In this document: one piece after another, positions 16,475 through 24,229 of the stretch | How the letters are laid out: each line of letters opens with the position of its first letter | Position numbering within the stretch: the stretch's first letter is position 1 | From: Halalkalibacter oceani | GTDB taxonomy: Bacteria > Bacillota > Bacilli > Bacillales > Bacillaceae_D | NCBI RefSeq assembly: GCF_040544555.1 | Contig: NZ_JBEPKD010000006.1 | Span: 62,001-126,000, forward strand | DNA length: 64,000 nucleotides | Reading direction: 5' to 3' | Made by a program: the position numbers and the translations under genes | The notes under the pieces: generated by a model | Told to the model about the DNA's origin: nothing | The model's input: only the letters and a program-made list of their open reading frames with translations | The model's database searches: none

Positions 16475-17434
16475 GTGAAAGCACAAGTAAGCACAGCGGT
16501 GTCAATCAGCAGTCGCACGAATTGGATTGTTTCCGGGGAAGAACAGCTTCCTTCCTTTCAATTCAATCTGAAAAGCACGAATATAGAAGAGATTTTTGAG
16601 AAGCAAGTATCGGAAGCGTGCTATGATCTGTCGGAGCTTTCCCTTGCCTCCTATCTCATTGGCCTTGATCGGGGCGATCAGCGGCTGACGGCGATTCCGG
16701 TTTTTCTTTCGCGATCCTTCCGCCATAATACGCTCTATGTCCGCGCGGATTCACCGTGGAAGCACCCGTCAGAGCTAAAGCGTCTTCGCATCGGTCTTCC
16801 TGAATATCAAATGACCGCGGCCGTTTGGATAAGAGCCTATTTCCGTCATCTGTGGGACGTGAAGACAGAGGAGATTGACTGGGTGACGTTTCGCCCGGAA
16901 CGGATCCCGATTGACACGCCAGCAACAGCAGCTAAGACGGCGAATATTTTCGATGCTCTCGTCGAGGGGGAGGTCGATGCCATTATGACTGTCAGACGTC
17001 CACCGGAGCACTATTTTCCTTTGGATGGGGAGGGAGGGAAGATTCGTCGCCTCTTTCCCGATGCCTGGGAGGAGGAAAAGAGATATTATCGGGAAACGAA
17101 TGTTTTTCCAATCATGCATCTTGTCTCACTGAAAAAAGAAACGGTGAAAGCCTATCCGGCATTGCCGCAGCAACTGTATCAGCGCTTTCTCGCCCAAAAA
17201 AATGAAGTGATGAAAAGCACGTTTGAAACGATCAGCAATCAATCAATTGTGCCGTGGGTCTGGGAATCGGCGGAGCGTTCAGCTGCCTTAATGAAGAACG
17301 ACCTCTGGCCTTACGGGCTGCAAAAGAACTGGCCGCAAATTGCGCAGTTTATCGAGTTTTTAAAAGAAGACGGCCTGATCTCAAGAACATTTACGAAAGA
17401 AGAGATGTTTCACGAGTCTGTCTTAACAACGTAA
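16475..17434 (+). CDS. 4,5-dihydroxyphthalate decarboxylase-like protein
   Basis: 319 residues without a signal peptide, from GTG 16475 behind AAGGAGAG. The sequence follows the pattern of the 4,5-dihydroxyphthalate decarboxylase (Pht5) family, which shares the type II solute-binding fold but is cytoplasmic: CYDLSELSLASYL near residue 50, PVFLSRSFRHNTLYVRADS near 75, IGLPEYQMTAAVWIRAY near 108, and a C-terminal Trp-rich helix. In phthalate degraders this enzyme decarboxylates the dihydroxylated ring. Located between molybdenum hydroxylase subunits, it may decarboxylate the hydroxylated product. Alternatively it could be a soluble binding protein with no enzymatic role. Family likeness is strong, the substrate is unknown. 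Confidence 0.82.
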   Translation: MKAQVSTAVSISSRTNWIVSGEEQLPSFQFNLKSTNIEEIFEKQVSEACYDLSELSLASYLIGLDRGDQRLTAIPVFLSRSFRHNTLYVRADSPWKHPSELKRLRIGLPEYQMTAAVWIRAYFRHLWDVKTEEIDWVTFRPERIPIDTPATAAKTANIFDALVEGEVDAIMTVRRPPEHYFPLDGEGGKIRRLFPDAWEEEKRYYRETNVFPIMHLVSLKKETVKAYPALPQQLYQRFLAQKNEVMKSTFETISNQSIVPWVWESAERSAALMKNDLWPYGLQKNWPQIAQFIEFLKEDGLISRTFTKEEMFHESVLTT

Positions 17435-17460
17435 GAAACAGGAATGTCAGGAGGGCAGCT

Positions 17461-17949
17461 ATGACGAGCGGAGAAACAGTTCAATTGAAACTGAATGGAC
17501 AGCAGCAGACTTGGCACGGGTCACCAACGAAGCCTTTAGTGGACTATATTCGGGAAGAAGCAGGGTTAACAGGGACGAAAATCGGCTGTAAAACGGGGGA
17601 ATGTGGAGCTTGCATGGTGTTACTGGACGGCAAGCCTGTTGTCTCTTGTATTTTACCAACAGCGGCTGTGCAGGGGGCGCACGTGGAAACAATTGAAGGA
17701 ATCAAGCAGCATGACATCTTTCAAAGGCTGACCGATTCAATGATTGTACATGGCGGTGTCCAATGTGGATTTTGCACGCCAGGCATCATGATGACAGTAA
17801 CCGCTTATGTCAATGCCCCCGCTCCATTCAATGGAAATGTAGCACAGGCGTTGAAAAATAATCTTTGCCGTTGCACAGGCTACCGAGGTATCATCCAGGC
17901 TGTTGAAAAGATCGAAAAGGAGGAGAGCGATCGTGAACAGCACGTTTAA
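17461..17949 (+). CDS. Molybdenum hydroxylase [2Fe-2S] subunit (CoxS/XdhC-like)
   Basis: 162-aa small subunit carrying two [2Fe-2S] clusters that relay electrons from the Moco site to FAD. Cluster ligands are C43, C48, C51 and C63 (plant-ferredoxin type) and C102, C105, C136, C138 (CGFCTPG and CRCTGY). ATG 17461 follows CAGGAGGG; longer in-frame extensions upstream run into the preceding gene and lack a ribosome site. Its 3' end overlaps the start of the large subunit gene by 17 bp, indicating coupled translation. Confidence 0.95.
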   Translation: MTSGETVQLKLNGQQQTWHGSPTKPLVDYIREEAGLTGTKIGCKTGECGACMVLLDGKPVVSCILPTAAVQGAHVETIEGIKQHDIFQRLTDSMIVHGGVQCGFCTPGIMMTVTAYVNAPAPFNGNVAQALKNNLCRCTGYRGIIQAVEKIEKEESDREQHV

Positions 17950-20170
17950 ATCACCTCATGCTCATGTTCAAAAGCTAACCGGCGAGACGAGATTTGTTGA
18001 AGATATCAGCTTACCTGGCCAGCTGGCAGGCGGTATTTTACGAAGCCCGCACGCTCATGCGCGAATCGTCAACATAGACACAACGAAAGCTCTGGAAATA
18101 GAAGGCGTGCATGCAGTACTGACGGCGGCCGATGTTCCAAGGCTTGCCTATGGACCGACGAAGTATAAGGACTGGAACATTTTCGCGGAATCGGAGGTAC
18201 TCTTTATCGGGGATGAAGTCGCGGCTGTCGCAGCTGACTCAAAAGAGCTCGTTCAAGCCGCCCTGCAGATGATTGATGTGCACTATGAAGGGTTGCCGGC
18301 CGTTTTCGACGCGGAGGAGGCGCTCTCCCCTGAAAGTCCGCTGCTTCATCCACAGACGGAGCAGAACCGCCCGATGCATTTACAGCTTGAGCGCGGGGAT
18401 GTGGAGACGGCTAAAAAGGATGCGGAAATCGTCCGCGGCGGCCGGTATGTGATTAACCCGATTTACCAGGGGCATCTCGAGCCGATTGCCGCGCTTGCCA
18501 GTTGGTCGGAGGAGGAGGGCATAACGCTGTGGGCCGGTTCCCATATTCCGTATCGGGCCCGTGAAACGTACGCGGCGGCGTTCGGCTTGCCGGAAGACAG
18601 AGTCCGGATCATCGTGCCGCCAATCGGAGGGTCATTTGGCGCGAAATATGTGTTGAAAATGCATATTATCGCAGCCGCTTTGAGTATGGAAGCAAAAAGG
18701 CCTGTCAAAATGGTATTCGACCGTAAGGAGGATATGATCAGCGCTCATCCGCGCGTGCCATTGAAGATGGATGTTGAAATCGGGGCAACAGCGGATGGTA
18801 AATTTGTTTATAAAGATGTGGTCGTCTACGCCAATGCCGGCGCGCGGATTTATTGGAGTCCGAATATTGTCGCCACCGCCTGCACACGTCCTGATGGAAT
18901 TTACCATTTTAACAATGTCAGAGCTGAAGGGAACCTCTGCTATACAAACAATAGTCCAACGACATGCATGAGAGGCTTCGGAAACGCGGAAATGCTGTTC
19001 GCGGTGGAAAGCATCATCGACGAGATCGCCGATAGTCTGAAGATCGATCCGGCTGAGCTGCGGCGGATGAATATTGTCCATCAAAATGAGAGAACAGCTC
19101 ACGGCTATCAGCTCGACAGCTGCAAGCTTGAAGAATGTATCGACACAGTGAAGAAGATGGCCAATTGGCAAAGACGCGACAGCCTGCCGAAAAATCGCGG
19201 TCTCGGTCTGGCCCTCGGCAATCATGTGTCCGGCTTTCGGGGCATTGATCCAAGATTCGACGGCTCGACGGCGGTTCTTCGCTTGAAAGCAACGGGAGAC
19301 ATCGAGGTCGAAACCGGAGAAATTGACCTCGGCCAAGGATTGAGCCAAACCTATGCGAAAATCGCCGCGCGTGAATTGGGAATCAGTGATCAGGCGATCA
19401 TTGTCAAATCGGGAGACACCGCTCGTCACCCATTTGGAATCGGGACATTGGCATCAAGAAGCACGGTGATGGGAGGCAACGCCGTTCAATTAGCGGCCGC
19501 TGAATTCAAGCGAAAGCTGTCTGCCTTTATGAAAGAGCTATACGGGACGGAAGGGAAGTGGGATGAACGGTCTATCGTCGTTGGGGAAACCGCACATTCT
19601 TTCAAAGAGATTGCCACGCTTTTTCGAATGAAGAATGCCGGCGAGGAATTGCTCGTTCGCAGCACATATGTCCCAAACACGGAGCTGCCGGACCACACAT
19701 ATTACGGGAATCCGTCGCCTAATTATCCGTTTGCCGCTCATGTGGCGGAGGTTGAGGTGGATCCTGATACAGGCCGAGTAAAGCTGCTTGGGTACTGGGC
19801 GGCACATGATTCCGGGACGATCTTGAACGAAGTCGGCGCGATCAGTCAGGTGAACGGGGCTGTCGCTCAGGGAATCGGCTGGGTGACGATGGAGGAATTG
19901 AAGCTTGAAGAGGGGCGGGTGATGAATCCGAGCATCATGGATTATCGGATGCCGGGGGCGGCGGATATTCCAGACATACAAGTAAGCTTTATTGAAGGAG
20001 AAGACCCGCACGGTCCTTTCGGGGCCAAATCTGTTGGGGAGGTCGCGTTAGACCCTGTGCCGGGGGCGATCGCCAATGCAATTGCCCATGCGATAGGAAA
20101 ACGCGGGTATTCGCTCCCATTCACACCGGAGAAAGTTTGGACTTTGCTTCATACAGAGGAAAGCAAATAA
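17933..20170 (+). CDS. Molybdenum hydroxylase large (Moco) subunit
   Basis: 745-aa xanthine-dehydrogenase-family catalytic subunit that hydroxylates a C-H bond, usually next to a ring nitrogen or carbonyl, with water as oxygen donor. The start is GTG 17933 behind AAGGAGGAGAG, inside the end of the small subunit gene. Cofactor-contacting segments visible are GGSFGAKYV, TCMRGFGNAEM, DLGQGLSQTYAK, ASRSTVMGGNAVQLA and the C-terminal GPFGAKSVGEVA with the catalytic Glu. The CO-dehydrogenase active-site loop (AYRCSFR-type) is not present, so it is not a CO dehydrogenase. Substrate unknown; context favours a pyridine, furan or similar carboxylate. Confidence 0.93.
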   Translation: MNSTFKSPHAHVQKLTGETRFVEDISLPGQLAGGILRSPHAHARIVNIDTTKALEIEGVHAVLTAADVPRLAYGPTKYKDWNIFAESEVLFIGDEVAAVAADSKELVQAALQMIDVHYEGLPAVFDAEEALSPESPLLHPQTEQNRPMHLQLERGDVETAKKDAEIVRGGRYVINPIYQGHLEPIAALASWSEEEGITLWAGSHIPYRARETYAAAFGLPEDRVRIIVPPIGGSFGAKYVLKMHIIAAALSMEAKRPVKMVFDRKEDMISAHPRVPLKMDVEIGATADGKFVYKDVVVYANAGARIYWSPNIVATACTRPDGIYHFNNVRAEGNLCYTNNSPTTCMRGFGNAEMLFAVESIIDEIADSLKIDPAELRRMNIVHQNERTAHGYQLDSCKLEECIDTVKKMANWQRRDSLPKNRGLGLALGNHVSGFRGIDPRFDGSTAVLRLKATGDIEVETGEIDLGQGLSQTYAKIAARELGISDQAIIVKSGDTARHPFGIGTLASRSTVMGGNAVQLAAAEFKRKLSAFMKELYGTEGKWDERSIVVGETAHSFKEIATLFRMKNAGEELLVRSTYVPNTELPDHTYYGNPSPNYPFAAHVAEVEVDPDTGRVKLLGYWAAHDSGTILNEVGAISQVNGAVAQGIGWVTMEELKLEEGRVMNPSIMDYRMPGAADIPDIQVSFIEGEDPHGPFGAKSVGEVALDPVPGAIANAIAHAIGKRGYSLPFTPEKVWTLLHTEESK

Positions 20171-20185
20171 AGAGGGAGGTTACAT

Positions 20186-20434
20186 ATGGCTCATTATACG
20201 ATTGTCGATCAAGAGACTTGCATCGCCTGCGGTGCCTGTGGCGCGTCCGCTCCTGATATTTATGATTATGACGATGAAGGAATTGCCTATGTCGTGATTG
20301 ATGAGAATAAAGGAATGAACATCATCGCCGAAGACTTGATTGACGATGTCATCGATGCGCTGGAAGGCTGTCCGACGGAATCCATTAAAGTCGCGGAACA
20401 GCCGTTTGATGGAGACCCTTTAAAATATGAATAA
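20186..20434 (+). CDS. [4Fe-4S] ferredoxin
   Basis: 82 residues, acidic, with C12, C15, C18 and a distant C62 (GCP): one [4Fe-4S] cluster of the Bacillus Fer type, not the two-cluster clostridial type. GGGAGG precedes ATG 20186, 15 bp after the hydroxylase stop, so it is the last gene of the operon. It probably serves as electron donor or acceptor for one of the redox enzymes encoded upstream. It is similar in size to the housekeeping ferredoxin of bacilli, so a general role cannot be ruled out. Confidence 0.92.
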   Translation: MAHYTIVDQETCIACGACGASAPDIYDYDDEGIAYVVIDENKGMNIIAEDLIDDVIDALEGCPTESIKVAEQPFDGDPLKYE

Positions 20435-20547
20435 GAGGGTCGGGACAAGCTGGTTCCTTATAGCAAGGCTTTCAAAATCAGGCAACGGCTACGCTCATTA
20501 CGAAAAAGCTGCCGGAAAAGTGAAAACCGTACTTTTTCAGCAGCTTG

Positions 20548-20591
20548 CTCACAACGGACTTTAAAAAGATCGTGGCGGTTCCGTTCATTGC
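20548..20591 (-). repeat. Intergenic repeat family 1, partial extra unit
   Basis: 44 bp (CTCACAACGGAC... to ...GGTTCCGTTCATTGC) repeat, with about two differences and in the same orientation, the unit at 20670-20713 inside copy B. The end unit of the family-1 element is thus duplicated here. Confidence 0.8.
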
Positions 20592-20595
20592 AGTA

Positions 20596-20715
20596 GAGGC
20601 TGAGATATAACTAGCTTTGGACCTACTGGCAATGGCTTCACACGCCACAAGCCCGTTGTGAGAAACCCACTCACAACGGACTTTAAAAAGATCGTGGCGG
20701 TTCCACTCATTGCTT
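20596..20715 (-). repeat. Intergenic repeat family 1, copy B
   Basis: Reverse complement matches 5158-5275 over its whole length with a handful of substitutions and one T indel. The internal hairpin (20651-20681) keeps 11 of 12 pairs. It lies beside the regulator gene terminator, while copy A lies behind the signal peptidase gene. Confidence 0.85.
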
Positions 20716-20717
20716 AA

Positions 20718-20760
20718 AGGCTGTGACAAAAGGTAAAAAAACAACCTTTTGTCACAGCCT
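20718..20760 (-). terminator. Terminator-like hairpin after the AAA+ regulator
   Basis: AGGCTGTGACAAAAGGT pairs perfectly over 17 bp with ACCTTTTGTCACAGCCT. It begins immediately after the regulator stop codon (TAG at 20761-20763). On the minus strand the T run is in the loop. Confidence 0.75.
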
Positions 20761-22182
20761 CTATGAAATCTGGTATTTTTCTAGTTTGCGGTAGAGGGTG
20801 GAGAGGCTGATGTTTAAGTCGTTGGCGACTTTTTCTTTTTCAGAGGTGGAATGAGCGGATTCCAGTAATTGTTGTAGAATCGTTTTTTCGTATTCAGCGA
20901 CGAGTTCATCGAGGCTTCTTACTTTGTCAGGATGCAGCACTTTCTCTTTCTGAAAAAAGGAGTCCGGCAAGTCTCCGCTTGTAATTACGTCATCTTGAGC
21001 AAAATTAACAAGGTATTCGGCGACATTTTCCAGCTGTCTAATGTTGCCCGGCCACTGATGGTGCAGCAGCCATTGCTCGACAATAGGCTCTACTTTCATC
21101 ATTGGTTTGTTCAAACGCTCGCCGTGCTTTTTTAAGAAAAAGGTAAACAATTTCAGGATGTCCTCTTTTCGCTCTTTTAGCGGCGGTAACGTAAAAGGGA
21201 GGACATTTATTTGGTAATAAAAATCCTCTCTGAACATCCCTTCCTGGATCATCTGTTCAAGGTTTTTGCTCGTTGCCGCGATGATCCTCACATTAATGGA
21301 AAGGGACCTGCTGCCATTTACGCGATAGATGCTTCCCACTTGCAGTGCCCTTTGCAGTTTTGCCTGCAGGGAAAGAGGCAGGTCGCCAATCTCATCAAAG
21401 AAGACTGTCCCGTTCGCGGCTTTCTCCAACCATCCCGGCTCGTCATCTCCATAGCCAAAAAGCTCACGTTCCAGCACCTCGGCTGGTACCGCTGAACAGC
21501 TGATTGGAATAAAGGAAGCGCTCGCCCGGTTTCCCCCGTAATGGAGAGCTTTCGCCAGCTGTTCCTTCCCTGTGCCGGCCTCACCCTGAATGAGAACGGC
21601 TGAAGGGCTGGAAGTGACCCGCTCGGCCCTTTTCACGATATCTTTTAATGAAGTGTCGTACCCGATGATGTCTTGAAAGATGATCGCGTTTTGAACCGGT
21701 TCAGCGGGAGGCAGTGCTTTTGGTGAATCCGCAGTCTCGAACAGGGCGATTTTATTTTCAATAAATTGGTGGGTCTGTTTGAGCAAATCCCACAACGTCG
21801 ATAAGTTCTCGACGACTTTTTCTTTTTGCTGCGGGGAAAAAGCGATAATTCCGATGACGCCGATTGGACGGTTATCGAGAATGATCGGGTACCCCATCGT
21901 CGAAAGCTCCCGGCAATGTCGATTAAAGACACAGTTTCGGCAGTTTTCTTCTTCGTTTTGAATATCTAAAATAAACCGGGGGATCCCTGTTTCCAGCACG
22001 TTTTGAAAAAGGGAACCTTCCGGGGCGATGCTGCCAATCTGCTCTTTGTAAGAGCCAGTGCCGGCAATTCTGACTAATTTGTCGTTGACAACGGTAAATT
22101 CTAAGTCGATTAGTTCAGCGAGAACATCTAAAAAACGTTGCAGCTCTTGTTCAATGGCCGTTAAATAAGAAGCATGATTCAT
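20761..22182 (-). CDS. Fis-type AAA+ (sigma-54-activator-like) regulator lacking GAFTGA
   Basis: 473 residues. The N-terminal sensory domain (about 1-150, GAF-like) contains the cysteine cluster C81, C84, C90 (CxxCx5C). The central AAA+ domain has Walker A GEAGTGKE (200-207), ELFGY (240-244) and Walker B FFDEIG. The stretch between ELFGY and the next helix is only about seven residues, so the sigma-54-contacting GAFTGA loop of normal activators is missing. The C-terminal helix-turn-helix (SEKEKVANDLNISLSTLYRK) is Fis-like. Without GAFTGA it probably acts like TyrR-type proteins on sigma-70-family promoters or as a repressor. AGGGGGG precedes the ATG. It lies 29 bp behind the sulfur-amino-acid lyase gene and converges on the 12-kb operon. 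Confidence 0.88.
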   Translation of the reverse strand: MNHASYLTAIEQELQRFLDVLAELIDLEFTVVNDKLVRIAGTGSYKEQIGSIAPEGSLFQNVLETGIPRFILDIQNEEENCRNCVFNRHCRELSTMGYPIILDNRPIGVIGIIAFSPQQKEKVVENLSTLWDLLKQTHQFIENKIALFETADSPKALPPAEPVQNAIIFQDIIGYDTSLKDIVKRAERVTSSPSAVLIQGEAGTGKEQLAKALHYGGNRASASFIPISCSAVPAEVLERELFGYGDDEPGWLEKAANGTVFFDEIGDLPLSLQAKLQRALQVGSIYRVNGSRSLSINVRIIAATSKNLEQMIQEGMFREDFYYQINVLPFTLPPLKERKEDILKLFTFFLKKHGERLNKPMMKVEPIVEQWLLHHQWPGNIRQLENVAEYLVNFAQDDVITSGDLPDSFFQKEKVLHPDKVRSLDELVAEYEKTILQQLLESAHSTSEKEKVANDLNISLSTLYRKLEKYQIS

Positions 22183-22211
22183 CGTATTCCCCCCTAAAAT
22201 GCACGGTTAGG

Positions 22212-23411
22212 TCATGTAGTGATATTCTGAGAGAGCTGGGCCAACGCTTGTTCTAAATCAGCGATAATATCCTGAGCTTCTTCCAAGCCGAGAGAAAGCC
22301 GGATTAATCCATCGGTAATGCCGAACTTCTCCCGTTCGAATGCCGGAACGGATGAATGAGTCATCGTCGCCGGGTGCTGTACCAATGTTTCGGGATCTCC
22401 TAAGCTGAAGGAGATCATCGCTAATTTTAAAGCATTGATAAATTGCTTACTGGCCTGATAACCGCCTTTCACTTCAAAAGAAACAATTCCGCCCATCGCC
22501 CTCATTTGTTTTTTTGCTAACGCATGCTGCGGATGAGAGGGCAGGCCGGGATAATAGACTTTTTCAATGCCGGGATGTGTCTCTAAATAGTGAGCAATTG
22601 CATGCGCGTTGTCGCAATGGCGATGAACGCGCAGCGCCAATGTTTTCAGGCCGCGCAGGATGAGGAAGGCGTCCCATGAATTTAACACTTGACCGAGATC
22701 GCCCATCACATTTTTCCGCATATGATGGATGTCCTGTTTCTTGGCGACGATAAAGCCGGCAAGGACATCGCCATGACCGTTTAAATACTTTGTCGCGCTG
22801 TGGACAACGACATTGGCTCCAAGCTCCAGCGGTTTTTGTAAATAAGGGGACATAAAGGTGTTATCAACAATCAAGGGGATGTTATACAAATTAGCAATTT
22901 TGGCAATGTCCCTAATGTCTAAGACTGTAAGACAAGGGTTGGAAGGCGTCTCGATATAAATCGCTTTTGTGTTCGGCTGGATCGCCTGTTCAATAGCGTC
23001 CATTGATGTACAGTCAACAAAATCATAAGAGATGCCAAAGCGCGGCGCCAGTGTTGTTAAAAATTTATGAGTACCTCCATAGACATCCTTCGTCACAAGC
23101 ACATGCTCTCCGTGCTTGACGTAAGCAAGAATGGCAATGCTGATCGCGGCCATCCCCGAGCTGACACCGAGAGCGGCTTCACCGTTTTCCAAATAGGCGA
23201 TTTTATCTTCTAACGTTTTAATCGTCGCATTTCCATATCTGCCATAGTAGATTCCTTCTTTGTTTCCTGTTACGACATCGGCAGCAGTTTCGCAATCAGG
23301 AAAAGCGTAAGCAACTGCCGGAACAATTGATTGGGCGATCGCCCCAGTTTTTTCATCAGGCTGTACCATAGCATGAATCAGCTCTGTGTCCATAGACCGA
23401 TAGTTTGTCAT
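22212..23411 (-). CDS. Cys/Met metabolism PLP enzyme (methionine gamma-lyase/cystathionine gamma-synthase-like)
   Basis: 399-aa member of the trans-sulfuration enzyme family. The PLP Schiff-base Lys208 lies in SATKYLNGHGD. The phosphate-contacting tyrosine segment YYGRYGNAT and SSGMAAIS (aromatic/phosphate binding) are in place, and the C-terminal RLSLGLEEAQDI is typical. Members cleave or form C-S bonds in methionine, cystathionine or homocysteine derivatives; sequence alone does not settle which. GGAGG precedes ATG 23411. The AAA+ regulator follows 29 bp downstream, so the two are probably co-transcribed. The promoter region has two AATTCCCG direct repeats about 26 bp apart, a possible regulator site. 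Confidence 0.88.
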   Translation of the reverse strand: MTNYRSMDTELIHAMVQPDEKTGAIAQSIVPAVAYAFPDCETAADVVTGNKEGIYYGRYGNATIKTLEDKIAYLENGEAALGVSSGMAAISIAILAYVKHGEHVLVTKDVYGGTHKFLTTLAPRFGISYDFVDCTSMDAIEQAIQPNTKAIYIETPSNPCLTVLDIRDIAKIANLYNIPLIVDNTFMSPYLQKPLELGANVVVHSATKYLNGHGDVLAGFIVAKKQDIHHMRKNVMGDLGQVLNSWDAFLILRGLKTLALRVHRHCDNAHAIAHYLETHPGIEKVYYPGLPSHPQHALAKKQMRAMGGIVSFEVKGGYQASKQFINALKLAMISFSLGDPETLVQHPATMTHSSVPAFEREKFGITDGLIRLSLGLEEAQDIIADLEQALAQLSQNITT

Positions 23412-23718
23412 ACAAGCCTCCTGCAGATTAAAGATTTATTAAGAACGGGAATTGTTAACGTGGAAATTATCATAATCGGGAATTATTTTCTTTCCTTGTT
23501 TTCATTTAATCGTATTTTTTAAAAAATCTCAATATTCTTGTAATGAAATGTATCAAATGAATTGTGATTTTTTGCGAATTAGATAATGGATTTTCATTTT
23601 CTATAAAAATCCCGCCTATTTTCAATGATACATGCACATTTTGCTTGAAAATAATCATCACACCTATTCATCGTCTCCTTTTGAAACATTATAATGATAG
23701 TAGGAAGGAGGCGAATCA
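23412..23718. other. Divergent intergenic region
   Basis: 307 AT-rich bases between the lyase gene (-) and the small protein gene at 23719 (+). On the minus strand two AATTCCCG direct repeats (about 23439-23482) flank an AT-rich -10-like segment (TATGATAAT). No gene was recognised. Confidence 0.4.
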
Positions 23719-23868
23719 GTGGATGTCGAAAAGCTCATCGCGCTTTTCGCTCTTATCGCTGGAGCTTTCAAAGCGATTATTTCAAGTGTGAAGGACTTAT
23801 ACGAGTTAAAACAAGAACGAAAAAATGAAAAACGGCGTTCTCCCCCTAAGAAGAAACGCCGCCGCTAA
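23719..23868 (+). CDS. Small membrane protein with basic tail (49 aa)
   Basis: A GTG start at 23719 sits 7 bp behind a strong AAGGAGG site. The 49-residue product has one hydrophobic segment (about residues 6-21, LIALFALIAGAFKAII), an amphipathic stretch, and a very basic Pro/Lys/Arg tail (SPPKKKRRR). The tail would stay in the cytoplasm. I do not recognise the family. The excellent ribosome site and coherent membrane-then-basic design argue that it is a real gene. No terminator is obvious behind it. Confidence 0.6.
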   Translation: MDVEKLIALFALIAGAFKAIISSVKDLYELKQERKNEKRRSPPKKKRRR

Positions 23869-23931
23869 TGAAGAGGGAGGATGTTTCCTTGCCTTCCCGC
23901 TAAACGATAAATCTCACATCCACTTCTACTG

Positions 23932-24114
23932 ATGCTTGAAAAATTTGGGTATATGAATCTATTGATGCTTGGAATAGGATTGGCAATTATGATGCTTTTT
24001 GTTGATTTTCAGACACCTGCTGTTTTTGATCTTACATTAATTGGCCTGTTTAGTCTCACGATTTTCGTTCATGCTGTTCGGCTTTTTCTGCTACTGACTG
24101 CTGAAAAGCGTTGA
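23932..24114 (+). CDS. Small hydrophobic protein (60 aa), doubtful
   Basis: The product has two hydrophobic segments (about residues 9-24 and 33-54) and a basic C-terminus, plausible for a two-pass membrane protein. No ribosome-binding site precedes the ATG at 23932 or the internal ATG at codon 8, so expression is uncertain. It lies between the 49-aa gene and the 3' end of the sensor kinase gene. Confidence 0.35.
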   Translation: MLEKFGYMNLLMLGIGLAIMMLFVDFQTPAVFDLTLIGLFSLTIFVHAVRLFLLLTAEKR

Positions 24115-24229
24115 GAAACGTAAAAAAACAGCCGATCTGCATTAGTAAAAGTTATTTCACTTGAACAGCAACATGCAGCTGTTGTTTGCTCCCGAAGATC
24201 GAAAAGAGATAATTGAAAATGGACGAGCG

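Larger units (their letters stand above)
20435..20760. other. Intergenic region between convergent genes, with repeats and terminator
   Basis: 326 bp without a gene between the ferredoxin and the convergent regulator gene. It holds family-1 repeat material from 20548 to 20715 and a long terminator-like hairpin at 20718-20760. The segment 20435-20547 includes AAAAAGCTGCCGGAAAAG... CTTTTTCAGCAGCTT, an inverted repeat (about 20504-20546) that could terminate the ferredoxin transcript. Confidence 0.6.

Noticed and set aside
18632..19429. 265-codon open frame on the minus strand
   Set aside because: Lies entirely inside the molybdenum hydroxylase large subunit gene, has no ribosome site and gives a low-complexity, unrecognisable product; a shadow of biased codon use.
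17933..20170. Carbon monoxide dehydrogenase (CoxL)
   Set aside because: The CoxL-specific Cys-containing active-site loop is not present; the sequence fits a general xanthine-dehydrogenase-family hydroxylase.
5158..20715. Composite transposon bounded by the inverted family-1 repeats
   Set aside because: The repeats are inverted and 15 kb apart, but no transposase gene lies between or beside them and the enclosed genes include core sporulation genes.
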